In this document: positions 7,544-15,613 of the stretch, piece by piece
How positions within the stretch are numbered: the stretch's first letter is position 1
Layout: every line of letters begins with the position of its first letter
DNA from: Xylophilus sp. GOD-11R
GTDB taxonomy: Bacteria; Pseudomonadota; Gammaproteobacteria; Burkholderiales; Burkholderiaceae_C
NCBI RefSeq assembly: GCF_033546935.1
Contig: NZ_CP137854.1
Location: 3,286,001 to 3,350,000, forward strand
Reading direction: 5' to 3'
Length of the DNA stretch: 64,000 bases
Notes under the pieces: model-generated
Told to the model about the DNA's origin: nothing
Databases searched by the model: none
The model's input: only the letters and a program-made list of their open reading frames with translations
Position numbers and translations under genes: made by a program

Positions 7544-8551
7544 ATGAAGAAAGCTCATGTGCGGCGCATGCGGCGCGGCCTGCTCGCCCTGGCGCTCGGC
7601 CTGTCAGCCGGGCTTGCACAAACCCAGCCGCAAAAGCCCTGGCCGGACCGCGCGATCCGCCTCATCGTGCCCTTCGCCGCCGGCAGCGCGGCCGACACCC
7701 TGTCGCGCACCGTCGCCACTCGGCTGGCCGAACGCCTGGGCCAGCCCGTCACGGTCGACAACAAGGGCGGCGCGGGCGGCACCATCGGCACGACCGACAT
7801 CGCTCGCGCCGCACCCGACGGCTACACCCTCGGCGTGGCCGCTCAGGGCACGCTGGTCAACAACCTGGTGCTGTACGCCAGGCCGGGCTACGACCCGCTG
7901 AAGGATTTCGCCTATATCGCCCACATCGGCGATGTGCAGAACGTGCTGGTGGTCAAGGCCGACGCGCCGTATGCCAACGTGGCCGCGCTGCTCGACGCGG
8001 TGCGCGAGCAGCCCGACGAACATTTCAAATATTCCTCCAGCGGCGCCGGCACCAGCCATCACGTGGCCGGCGTGCTGCTGGCCCAGCATCTCAGGAAGAA
8101 GCTGCTGCACGTGCCCTACACCGGCGCGCCGCAAGGCCTCACCGCCATCCTGTCGGGCGATGTCGACCTGGGCCTCTACAACCTGCCCGCGGCCTTGGGG
8201 CTGATCGGTGCCGGCAAGCTCAAGCCGCTGGCCGTCACCGGGCCGACGCGGGCCACGGTGCTGCCTGCCCTGCCGACCCTCGCCGAGTCGGGGCTCGACG
8301 GCTATTCGGTCACCCTGTGGTGGGGCGTCATCGCGCCGGCCGCCCTGCCCCCGGCCATCGCCCAGCGGCTCAACGACGAGATCAACCGCATCCTGGCCGA
8401 GCCCGAGGTGCGCAAGCGCATGGCAGACCAGGGCTTCACCCTGCCGCCGCTGCCGGGCAAGACCCGCGAGCAGTTCGCCGAGCTGGTGCGCGTCGACATC
8501 CGCACCTCGCTTCCCCTGTTGCGGCAGATGGGCCTGTCGGCCAGCGAATGA
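7544..8551 (+). CDS. Bug-family periplasmic solute receptor
   Basis: A 335-residue TctC-type receptor. GGAGA lies six bases before ATG 7544, which gives a basic N-terminus (KKAHVRRMRR), a Leu-rich core and cleavage near GLAQTQ. Landmarks are IRLIVPFAAGSAADTLSR, VDNKGGAGGTIG and APDGYTLG. It is the first gene of a four-gene operon (Bug, PrpD, Bug, HIBADH-type dehydrogenase) divergent from a LysR regulator. Its stop overlaps the PrpD start by four bases (ATGA). Two receptors in one operon could bind related acids or be alternatives for one transporter. Ligand unknown. Confidence 0.9.
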   Translation: MKKAHVRRMRRGLLALALGLSAGLAQTQPQKPWPDRAIRLIVPFAAGSAADTLSRTVATRLAERLGQPVTVDNKGGAGGTIGTTDIARAAPDGYTLGVAAQGTLVNNLVLYARPGYDPLKDFAYIAHIGDVQNVLVVKADAPYANVAALLDAVREQPDEHFKYSSSGAGTSHHVAGVLLAQHLRKKLLHVPYTGAPQGLTAILSGDVDLGLYNLPAALGLIGAGKLKPLAVTGPTRATVLPALPTLAESGLDGYSVTLWWGVIAPAALPPAIAQRLNDEINRILAEPEVRKRMADQGFTLPPLPGKTREQFAELVRVDIRTSLPLLRQMGLSASE

Positions 8552-9954
8552 GCGCGCCGCACATGCCCCCCACCCTCTGCGAACGGCTGGCGGCGCTCGC
8601 CATCGACACCCCGGCTGGCGCCCTGCCGGCACTCGCCATCGAGCGCGCGCAGATGGTGGTCGCCAGCACGCTCGCCAGCGCCGCCGCGGGCTACGGCATC
8701 GACTCGGCCAGGGTGATCCGCGACCTCGAACTGGCAGACGGCGGCACGCCGTCGGCGAGCGTCTGGTTCAGCGACCGGCGCCTGCCGTTGCGGGCCGCCG
8801 CCCGCGTGAACGCGGTGGCCAGCGACGCGGCGGCATCGGACGACAGCGACCTGCGCAGCATCGCCCACATAGGCACCGTGATCACCGCCGTGGCGCTCGC
8901 CGTGGCCGAGGCCGAAGGCAGCGGCGGCCAGGCGGTACTGCAGGCGATGGTGCTGGGCTACGAGGTCGCCGGCCGCATCGACGAATCGCTCACACCCAAC
9001 CGCATGCGGCGCGGCTTTCATGGCTCGGTCAGCACCGTCTTCGGCGGCGTGGTGGCCGGCGGCCGGCTGTTCGGGCTCGACCGCAACCGCATGGCCCACG
9101 CCCTCGCGCTGGCCGCCACCTCCATCGGCGGCTTGGCGATGGCGGCCGACACCAGTTGTGCCCGGGAATACCACGCGGGCCTGTCGGCCAGCACCGCCGT
9201 CAACGCCCTGCTGGCAGCCCGCGCTGGCTTCGAGGCCGAACTCCAGGTGCTCGACTCGCCGCGTGGATTTCTGCAGGCCATGGGCGCGCAGGAGGTCGAG
9301 GCCATCACCGCCGACTGGGGCGCCAGCTGGGACATCACGACCGACATGGCCATCAAGCTGATGCCCGGCGCCCACCCCTTCCACGCCACCGCCGAAGCCG
9401 CCGCCGATGCCGCCGCGCTCGCCCGCGCCGAGGGCGGCTTGCGGCTCGAAGACATCGCCGGCATCGAGATATCGGCCGCCGTGCAATGGACACATTTCCA
9501 GGGCGATCCCCATCCGCGCAACCTGGTCGACGCGGCGCACAGCATCGTGTATTTCGTGGCCGCCGCCATCGTCGACGGCGGCTTCGGCTGGCAGCACATG
9601 GACGAGACCAGGATGGCCGACCCCGCCATCGCCGCGCTGCAGGACAAGATCGTGATGGACCCCTCGCCGCCGGCCCTGCCCGACCGGTTCCCGCACCGCC
9701 ACGGCGGCGCCGTCACCCTCACCCTGGCCGACGGCCGGCGCTACCGGGCCGAGTGCAAGGCACCGCGCGGCTCCGGGCCGCGCGGCGTGCTGTGGAGCGA
9801 CGTGCAGGACAAATTCCGGCACCTCATGCCCGCGAGCGGCCTGGACGAGACAGCCATCGCCGAATGCCTGGACTGCGTCATGCAGCTGCCTTCGGCGCCC
9901 CGGGTCGACCGGCTGGTCGACGCCACCCGCGTCGCGGGTGCGGTTTCAGCCTGA
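8548..9954 (+). CDS. MmgE/PrpD family protein
   Basis: A 468-residue member of the 2-methylcitrate dehydratase-like superfamily. The ATG overlaps the preceding stop codon as ATGA, so translation is probably coupled. The N-terminal helical domain carries LASAAAGYGIDSARVIRDLE, IAHIGTVITAVALAVAEA and FHGSVSTVFGG; the smaller C-terminal domain holds MKLMPGAHPFHA-like and PHPRNLVDAAHS stretches. Its neighbours, two acid receptors and a beta-hydroxyacid dehydrogenase, fit a pathway that dehydrates or rehydrates a hydroxy acid. It is clearly diverged from the PrpD-like protein at 3121, so the substrates probably differ. Confidence 0.85.
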   Translation: MSAPHMPPTLCERLAALAIDTPAGALPALAIERAQMVVASTLASAAAGYGIDSARVIRDLELADGGTPSASVWFSDRRLPLRAAARVNAVASDAAASDDSDLRSIAHIGTVITAVALAVAEAEGSGGQAVLQAMVLGYEVAGRIDESLTPNRMRRGFHGSVSTVFGGVVAGGRLFGLDRNRMAHALALAATSIGGLAMAADTSCAREYHAGLSASTAVNALLAARAGFEAELQVLDSPRGFLQAMGAQEVEAITADWGASWDITTDMAIKLMPGAHPFHATAEAAADAAALARAEGGLRLEDIAGIEISAAVQWTHFQGDPHPRNLVDAAHSIVYFVAAAIVDGGFGWQHMDETRMADPAIAALQDKIVMDPSPPALPDRFPHRHGGAVTLTLADGRRYRAECKAPRGSGPRGVLWSDVQDKFRHLMPASGLDETAIAECLDCVMQLPSAPRVDRLVDATRVAGAVSA

Positions 9955-9973
9955 GAACGAAGGAGACACATCC

Positions 9974-10951
9974 ATGTGGAAATCATTCGCCGGCGCGGCC
10001 CTGCTGTCGCTCGCCTCCCTGCAGTCCGCCCTGGCGGCCGACCCCTTTCCCTCGCGACCGATCACCATCGTCGTCGGCGTGGCGCCGGGCGGCAGCCTGG
10101 ATGCCCTGGCCCGCCTCATCGCCTCGCAGATGAGCGTGGACCTGAAGCAGTCGGTGGTGGTGGAAAACACCACCGGCGCCGGCGGCCTGGTCGGCTTCCA
10201 GAAACTGATGAAGTCCGAGCCCAACGGCTACACGCTGATGTTCAGCAACAGCTCCATGGTGCTGATCCCGCTGATGTTCCCCAAGGCAGGGCTGGACGTG
10301 GTGGACGACACCACGCCCATCGGCCACGTGGCCAACGTGCCGATGGTGCTGGCGGTCAGCAGCAAGAGCGGCATCCAGGACCTGGGCACGCTGATGACGC
10401 AGATGAAGGCGCCCGGCGCGGCCAGGCTCAACTTCGGCTCCGGCGGCCCCGGCACCACCTCGCACCTGGCCGAGGCGGTGTTCATCAAGATGGTCGGCGG
10501 CCAGGGCGAGCTGGTGGCCTACCGCGGCTCCGGCCCGGCGCTGGCCGACGTCATGGCCGGCACCATCGAGGGCATCATCGACCAGACCGTCACCCTCACC
10601 TCGCTGCACACCGGCAAGCGGCTGAAGGCGCTGGCCGTGTCTTCGCCCCAGCGCACGGCGCAGCTGCCCGACGTGCCCACTTTTGCCGAAGCCGGCCTGC
10701 CGCAGTTCGACCTGCAGATCTGGAACGGCCTGGTCGGCCCACGCGGCCTGCCGCCGGCGGTCGCCGAAGTGCTGCAGAAGTCGATCCGCCGCATCGTCGA
10801 GTCGCCCGACTGGAAGGAACGCATCGGCCAGCTCGGCGCCGAAGTGCCGCCGGCCGCCGAGCTCGGCCCCGAGGCACTGCGCCAGACCTTGCAATCGGAC
10901 CAGAAGAAGCTCGCCGGCATGGCCAGCGAACTCAACCTGCAGGCGCGCTGA
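9974..10951 (+). CDS. Bug-family periplasmic solute receptor
   Basis: A 325-residue TctC-type receptor; AAGGAGA lies eight bases before ATG 9974, just after the PrpD gene. The signal peptide is short with a single Lys (MWKSF), an Ala/Leu core and cleavage at ALAADP. The landmark loops are altered: ITIVVGVAPGGSLDALAR, VENTTGAGGLVG and PNGYTLM in place of PDGYTL. They suggest a ligand different from that of the first receptor in the operon. A run of seven T at 10972-10978 follows the stop, but without a good stem, so read-through into the dehydrogenase gene is likely. Confidence 0.9.
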   Translation: MWKSFAGAALLSLASLQSALAADPFPSRPITIVVGVAPGGSLDALARLIASQMSVDLKQSVVVENTTGAGGLVGFQKLMKSEPNGYTLMFSNSSMVLIPLMFPKAGLDVVDDTTPIGHVANVPMVLAVSSKSGIQDLGTLMTQMKAPGAARLNFGSGGPGTTSHLAEAVFIKMVGGQGELVAYRGSGPALADVMAGTIEGIIDQTVTLTSLHTGKRLKALAVSSPQRTAQLPDVPTFAEAGLPQFDLQIWNGLVGPRGLPPAVAEVLQKSIRRIVESPDWKERIGQLGAEVPPAAELGPEALRQTLQSDQKKLAGMASELNLQAR

Positions 10952-11001
10952 CGGCGCGCCGCACCAACCGTTTTTTTCATCGACATCGTGAGGAGACAGA
11001 A

Positions 11002-11895
11002 GTGAGCCAGAAGATCTATGGATTCGTGGGGCTGGGCAACATGGGCGGCCCCATGTCCGCGCGGCTGGTGGCGGCGGGCTACACGCTGCATGTGTTCGAC
11101 CGGGACCAGAAAGCGGTCGACGCCGCCGTCGCCCAGGGCGCGATCGCGCAGCCCTCCGCCCGTGCGGTGGGCGATGCGGCCGACGTGGTGTTCCTGAGCC
11201 TGCCGGACGGCAAGATCGTGAACCTGGTGCTCGCCGGCGACGACGGGCTCGGCAAGGCCGGCCGCGCCAAAACGGTGGTGGACCTGTCCACCATCGGCCC
11301 GGACGCCGCGCGCAAGGCCTACGCCAGCCTGCACGAAGCCGGTATCACCTATGTCGACGCGCCGATCAGCGGCGGCGTCGGCGGCGCGGTGAAGGGCACG
11401 CTGGCCGTGATGGTCGCCTGCCCGCAGCCGCTCTACGACGAGCTGTTGCCGGTGCTGCAGACCTTCGGCACCGGCTTCTACATGGGCGTGGACGCCGGGT
11501 TGGCGCAGGTGATGAAGCTGGCCAACAACCTGCTGTCGGCCGCGGCGGTGGCGATCACCTCGGAGGCCATGGCGATGGGCGTGAAGTCGGGGCTGAACGC
11601 CCGGACCATGATCGACGTGATCAACGCCGGGTCGGGGCGCAACTCGGCCACGGTGGACAAGTTTCCCAAGGCGGTGCTGACGGGGACCTTCAACGTCGGC
11701 TTCGCGGCCCGGTTGGCGCACAAGGATGTGCGGCTTTGCCTGGCTGAGGCGGAGGCGATCGGGGTGCCGATGGTGGTGGGGGCGGCGGTGCGGGAGATGC
11801 TCGTGGCGACCACGGCTATCTGTGGGCCGGAGGCGGATTATTCGGATGTGGCTCGGGTGGTGGAGGGGTGGGCCGGGACGAAGATTCGCGGCTGA
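11002..11895 (+). CDS. NAD(P)-dependent beta-hydroxyacid dehydrogenase (HIBADH family)
   Basis: A 297-residue member of the 3-hydroxyisobutyrate dehydrogenase / tartronate semialdehyde reductase family. The GTG start at 11002 follows AGGAGA at five bases. The Rossmann motif is GFVGLGNMGG at the N-terminus. The substrate-binding signature is DAPISGGVGGA, and the catalytic Lys lies in AQVMKLANN. It oxidises or reduces a beta-hydroxy acid with NAD(P). As the last gene of the LysR-controlled Bug-PrpD-Bug operon, it probably acts on the product of that PrpD-like enzyme. It is one of three such dehydrogenases in 13 kb. Exact substrate unknown. Confidence 0.9.
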   Translation: MSQKIYGFVGLGNMGGPMSARLVAAGYTLHVFDRDQKAVDAAVAQGAIAQPSARAVGDAADVVFLSLPDGKIVNLVLAGDDGLGKAGRAKTVVDLSTIGPDAARKAYASLHEAGITYVDAPISGGVGGAVKGTLAVMVACPQPLYDELLPVLQTFGTGFYMGVDAGLAQVMKLANNLLSAAAVAITSEAMAMGVKSGLNARTMIDVINAGSGRNSATVDKFPKAVLTGTFNVGFAARLAHKDVRLCLAEAEAIGVPMVVGAAVREMLVATTAICGPEADYSDVARVVEGWAGTKIRG

Positions 11896-12028
11896 TGGCC
11901 TTGCCGCGCCTGGCTGCGGGCTGGGTGCGTGTCGTGGCTTGGCCGGTTTTTACCTCTGCTGAACTTGGGGTGAGCTGGGGGTGCTCGCCCTGGAACGCGG
12001 TCACTTTCGAGCTTTGCTGCTTTTGCTT

Positions 12029-12197
12029 GGGCTGTGTCTCCTGCGGAGGGCTGTGCCACCGCGTGGGCTGCTGTCCTCTGCCGGATGCGTGCCACTGCGT
12101 GGGCTGCTTCTCCTGCGGAGGGCTGTACCACCGCGTGGGCTGCTGTCCTCTGCCGGATGCGGGCCACTGCGTGGGCTGTGTCTCCTGCGGAGGGCTG
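12029..12197. repeat. 72-bp tandem repeat, 2.3 copies, built of two 36-bp halves
   Basis: Copies begin at 12029, 12101 and 12173, each with GGGCTG; the third is partial. Copies one and two agree at 68 of 72 positions. Each unit splits into two related 36-base halves that both begin GGGCTG and end GCCAC-N-GCGT. Because 36 and 72 are multiples of three, several frames on both strands stay open across it; the resulting Cys-rich or Gln-rich peptides are not credible genes. The array lies just outside the left inverted repeat of the next element. Confidence 0.8.
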
Positions 12198-12224
12198 AGG
12201 CCGGGATTTCGCCCCGGCGGGCGA

Positions 12225-12812
12225 GTCACTTTCTTTGCTTCGCCAAAGAAAGTAACCAAAGAAAGGCGACCCCGGTGGGCGAGGTCCTTCGGACACGCTG
12301 CGGTACTCGGTTTTGCGGGGTCTGGCGGAACTCGCTTCGCTCAGACAGCCGCCAGCCCTTATCCGCAAAACCTCCGTTCCTCGCTCTCGACCACAGGGGA
12401 CCCCAAACACCACACGGGCCATCGCTGCGCTCGGCCTACGACGGTCTTCGCTGCGCTCGACAGGTGAAAGGGGCGACACGTCCATGGGGCGGTGCAGATG
12501 GGTACACGGCTGCCGCATCGGTCGGTACGGCAAATAGCGCGCAGACCATGGAGCGTCCGTCACCGAGCATGGCGATGGAACGCACGCGGCCCCCTCACCG
12601 TGCTCAGTGCGGTCGCCTGTCCTTACCCTCTCCGCCTCGACCCGCGCAGCGGGGCCATGGCACTGGATCGACCCTTGTCCAAACTGTTGCCGTTAGAGCG
12701 TTCGAAGGCACATTCCCCAGGCCGAGCGAAGCAATGGCCCGACCGAGCCTCGAGCTCGTCTTCAAGGCAACTTTCTTTGGTGACTTTCTTTTTTGCCAGA
12801 AAAGAAAGTTAC
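12225..12812. repeat. 588-bp non-coding element bounded by inverted CTTTCTTT-type repeats
   Basis: The left end (12225-12271) and the reverse complement of the right end (12766-12812) are clearly related over 47 bases; both run GTNAC-TTTCTTT, a short loop, AAAGAAAGTNACCAAAGAAAG. Each end also folds alone: ACTTTCTTTG (12228-12237) pairs with 12244-12253, and ACTTTCTTTT (12783-12792) with 12800-12809. No credible gene lies between them. This resembles a miniature inverted-repeat element or two dispersed intergenic repeats in opposite orientation. From memory, similar CTTTCTTTG repeats are common in Comamonadaceae and Xanthomonas genomes. Another hairpin, TGGGGGC-N6-GCCCCCA, follows at 12821-12840. 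The whole of 11896-12921 holds no gene I can support. Confidence 0.6.
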
Positions 12813-12921
12813 CGCGGGTCTGGGGGCGCGCAAGCCCCCAGCTCCACCCGACGAACAGTAGAAGAAAAAAGAAAGAAGCTGCCAGCCCAGCGATGGCCAA
12901 AAAGCCCCAGCCCAGAAAAAA

Positions 12922-13734
12922 TCACCCCGCGTACTGCAACGGCCGCAGCGGCGGAAGATCAACCCGCACCGCCACCCCATCCACACCGGCGGACGGATAC
13001 CGAACAAAAACCTGAGGATCATGCCCCGGCACGATGTGATCCGCCGAATCCGCCAACCTCCGCAGCGTGTTGAACCCTTCCAGCATCTCCCCCACATGAA
13101 AGGCCAGGGTGAACGGCCGATCCGTATTCACGTTCTCATAGAAGTGCGACACATCCGAAGCCAGCACGACCCACCCCCGCGCCGTATGCACCCGCACACT
13201 CATCAACCCATCGGTATGCCCCCCGATCCGGTGCAGGCTGATCCCCGGATAAAGCTCGGTCACCCCGTCGTGAAACCGCAGCCGGTCCCCATACAGCAAC
13301 CGCACCATCTCGCAGACATCGTCCGCCTCATAACTGTGCCGCTGCGCGTGATGGCACATATAGCGCCCGGTCGCAAAAGCCATCTCCCGCTCCTGCAGGT
13401 GAAAGGTCGCCCGCGGAAACCCGCCAAGATTGCCCGCATGGTCGTAGTGCAGATGCGTGATAACCACATCGAGCACCTCCTGCGGCTGCACTCCGCAGCG
13501 GGCCAGCAGCTCCAGCGGCGAGGCCAGAAACTGCCGCTTGCGCCGCTCGGCCATCTCGGCGGTGAACCCGGTGTCGACCACCACGGTGCGCCCCTCCCCG
13601 CGGATGAACCACACGAAATAGTCCATGGGCATCGGCGCCTCGTGCGGATCGCCGCCGATGAAGTGTTCCTTGCGGGTGCCACCTCGTGTGGCGTAGCGCA
13701 CCGCCTGGATCTCGTAGCAGGGCAGATCGCCCAT
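12922..13734 (-). CDS. MBL-fold hydrolase of the N-acyl homoserine lactonase-like family
   Basis: A 270-residue metallo-beta-lactamase-fold enzyme. The dinuclear zinc motif is H94-L-H96-Y-D98-H99, followed by downstream ligands in GGHTDG (His), ASDVSHFY (Asp) and VPGHDP (His). The overall pattern, including the IRGEGRTVVVDTGF strand, is that of the AttM/AiiA-type lactonase family, whose members open lactone rings. With a hydroxyacid dehydrogenase gene and an SDR gene upstream on the same strand, a metabolic lactone is a more likely substrate than a quorum signal. It starts one base after the HIBADH stop, so it is the third gene of the operon. No signal peptide; cytoplasmic. Confidence 0.85.
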   Translation of the reverse strand: MGDLPCYEIQAVRYATRGGTRKEHFIGGDPHEAPMPMDYFVWFIRGEGRTVVVDTGFTAEMAERRKRQFLASPLELLARCGVQPQEVLDVVITHLHYDHAGNLGGFPRATFHLQEREMAFATGRYMCHHAQRHSYEADDVCEMVRLLYGDRLRFHDGVTELYPGISLHRIGGHTDGLMSVRVHTARGWVVLASDVSHFYENVNTDRPFTLAFHVGEMLEGFNTLRRLADSADHIVPGHDPQVFVRYPSAGVDGVAVRVDLPPLRPLQYAG

Positions 13735-13735
13735 G

Positions 13736-14653
13736 TCAGGCTTTCGCGCCGGACGGGCCGGACCACTGCTCGACGAACCGCACCAGCGCCGTCATGTCCA
13801 TGGCCGCACCGTTCTGCAGGTAGGCCGACTGCCACAGTTGGCGGGACTGCCCGCCCACCCACATCGGCACGCCCAGCTTCTGGCATTCATCGACCGCCAG
13901 CCCGATGTCCTTGCAGACGCTGGAAATGGGAAAGCCGAAATCGAAGCTGCGGCCCAGCACGTACTTGGGAAACTTGTCGGCCGTGGCGTTGTTGCGGCCG
14001 CTGCCGGCGTTGAACACGCTCATCATGGTTTCGGGGTCGAGCCCGCCGCGCATGCCGGCGACGAAAGCCTCGGCGGTCACCGCGAAGGCGGTGGACGACA
14101 GCATGTTGTTGAGCAGCTTCATCAGCTGCGCCTGGCCGGGCTTCTCGCCCACCACGAAGGGCTTGCCGAACACAGCGAACAAGGGCAGCACCTCGGCCAC
14201 CGCGGCAGGTTCGCCGGCGACCATCACCGCCAGGGTGCCGGCCTTGGCGCCGGCCGCCCCGCCGCTGATCGGCGCATCGACCACCTCGATGCCGCGCGCC
14301 AGCAAGGTGGCCGCGACCTCCTGCGTCGCGGTGCTGCCCACGGTGGACAGGTCGACCATGATCTTCACCGCGCCGCCCTCGATCACGCCGCCCGCGCCCG
14401 CGCCCACTTGCCGGAAGGCCGCCACCGTCGGCATGCTGGTGAAGACGATGCGTACCTCGTCGGCCACCGCCTTCACACTGGCTGCCGCACGGGCGCCGAG
14501 CGACACCAGCTCGGCCACCGCCTCCTGGTTCAGGTCGAAGACCACCACGCCGTAGCCGGCCTCCAGCAGTCGCCGCGCCATCGGGCGGCCCATGGTGCCC
14601 ACGCCCACGAAACCTACGGTCGGCCGGTCCTTGCCGTCTTGCGCTTGTCCCAT
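13736..14653 (-). CDS. NAD(P)-dependent beta-hydroxyacid dehydrogenase (HIBADH family)
   Basis: A 305-residue enzyme with the Rossmann motif GFVGVGTMGRPM near residue 14, the substrate-binding signature DAPISGGAAGA, and catalytic Lys in AQLMKLLNN. It belongs to the same family as the proteins at 11002 and 22685 but is clearly a separate branch. It lies between an SDR gene (upstream, 14692) and the MBL-fold hydrolase, with a one-base gap to the latter, in an operon facing away from the GntR gene. The likely role is oxidation of a beta-hydroxy acid, possibly released by the lactonase-like partner. Substrate unknown. Confidence 0.9.
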   Translation of the reverse strand: MGQAQDGKDRPTVGFVGVGTMGRPMARRLLEAGYGVVVFDLNQEAVAELVSLGARAAASVKAVADEVRIVFTSMPTVAAFRQVGAGAGGVIEGGAVKIMVDLSTVGSTATQEVAATLLARGIEVVDAPISGGAAGAKAGTLAVMVAGEPAAVAEVLPLFAVFGKPFVVGEKPGQAQLMKLLNNMLSSTAFAVTAEAFVAGMRGGLDPETMMSVFNAGSGRNNATADKFPKYVLGRSFDFGFPISSVCKDIGLAVDECQKLGVPMWVGGQSRQLWQSAYLQNGAAMDMTALVRFVEQWSGPSGAKA

Positions 14654-14691
14654 CTCAGTCTCCTTTTTCTATTCGGTTCAGGTCGAATGTT

Positions 14692-15486
14692 TCATCCCGC
14701 CAGCCAGCCGCCCTCCATGGGCAGCATGGCGCCGTTGATCTCGTTGCCCGCCGCGCCGCACAGAAACACCAGCAGTTGCGCCACGTGCAGGCTTTCCACG
14801 AACTGCCCGGAGGGCTGCTTGCCGACGAGAAAACGCCTTCTCGCCTCGTCGTAGTCGACGCCCTCGTCCTGCATCAGCGTGCGGATGCGCGCCTCGGCGC
14901 CGGGCGTATGCACCGCGCCCGGGCAAAGCGCGTTGCAGGTGATGCCATCGGCCGCGGCCTCCAGCGCCACCGAACGCGTCAGGCCCAGGATGGCGCTCTT
15001 GGTGGTGACGTAGTCGACGCGGTGGGCCGTGGCCCGCGAGCCGTACACCGACGACATGTTGAAGATGCGTCCCCAGCGCCGCCGCCGCATGCCCGGCAGC
15101 GACAGCCGGATGGTGTGGAAGGCCGCCGACAGGTTGACGGCCAACGCGCGGTCCCACATGGCGGGGGGAAAGTCGTCGATCGGCGCGATGTGCCGGACCA
15201 CCGCGTTGTTGACCAGGATGTCGATGCCGCCGAGTTGGTCGACAAGTTCCTGCATCAGCGCGCCGATGGCGACCGGGTCGGCCAGGTCGGCCTGGCGATA
15301 CGACACCTCCGAGCCGGTGGAGCCGGCCAGCCGCGCGCACGTTTCCTGCATGTCGCTCGCCGACTCTAGGCCGTGCAGCACGACGCGGCATCCGGCTTCG
15401 GCCAGCGCCTGCCCGATGGCCAAGCCGAGTCCGCCGCCGGATCCGGTCACCAGTGCCGTCTTGCCCGAGAGTTGCCCGTTCGCCAT
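14692..15486 (-). CDS. Short-chain dehydrogenase/reductase (SDR), 3-hydroxybutyrate-dehydrogenase-like
   Basis: A 264-residue classical SDR. The cofactor motif is GSGGGLG, the NNAVV motif follows, and the catalytic Ser lies in NMSSVYGS with the Tyr-x3-Lys pair in DYVTTKSA. The C-terminal ARRRFLVGKQPSGQFV stretch resembles D-3-hydroxybutyrate dehydrogenases. The ATG at 15486 has GGAGA six bases upstream and is preferred over ATG 15507. It is the first gene of the SDR-HIBADH-MBL operon, divergent from the GntR gene, with a palindromic site between them. Likely reaction: NAD(P)-linked oxidation of a secondary alcohol in an organic acid. Confidence 0.85.
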   Translation of the reverse strand: MANGQLSGKTALVTGSGGGLGLAIGQALAEAGCRVVLHGLESASDMQETCARLAGSTGSEVSYRQADLADPVAIGALMQELVDQLGGIDILVNNAVVRHIAPIDDFPPAMWDRALAVNLSAAFHTIRLSLPGMRRRRWGRIFNMSSVYGSRATAHRVDYVTTKSAILGLTRSVALEAAADGITCNALCPGAVHTPGAEARIRTLMQDEGVDYDEARRRFLVGKQPSGQFVESLHVAQLLVFLCGAAGNEINGAMLPMEGGWLAG

Positions 15487-15519
15487 GCTTTGCTTGTCTC
15501 CGTCCATACGTCGTTTCGC

Positions 15520-15548
15520 AGGATTGTATGATGCGAATACAGTATTCG
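15520..15548. promoter_or_regulatory. Likely GntR operator between the SDR operon and the GntR gene
   Basis: CGAATACAGTATTCG (15534-15548) is a perfect 15-base palindrome. Immediately before it, AGGATTGTATGATG (15520-15533) matches the sites near 2085 and 24132. TGTAT (15525-15529) and ATACA (15537-15541) form a further inverted pair. A GntR protein encoded 66 bases away is the natural ligand and would control both divergent units. Confidence 0.6.
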
Positions 15549-15613
15549 GACCATCCGAGGGAAAGCCCCCGCTACACTCGTCGATCCGCATCGTTCTGCC
15601 CCGGAAATCCTCC

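Noticed and set aside
10972-10978. T-run after the Bug gene at 9974 considered as a terminator
   Set aside because: The preceding GGCGCGCC is self-complementary but has no loop, so no stable stem precedes the T-run. The dehydrogenase gene follows with its own ribosome site, as in an operon.
12029-12197. Repeat array considered as CRISPR
   Set aside because: Units are contiguous, 36/72 bases long, with no unique spacers and no cas genes.
11838-13015. Several overlapping frames across the 1 kb repeat island, including Cys-rich and Gln-rich peptides
   Set aside because: They arise because the 36/72-base repeat is a multiple of three. Frames on both strands are open at once and none has a credible ribosome site or family.
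12922-13734. Labelling the MBL-fold protein a quorum-quenching AHL lactonase
   Set aside because: The fold and zinc site fit the family, but the operon is metabolic and substrate cannot be deduced from sequence, so only the family name is used.
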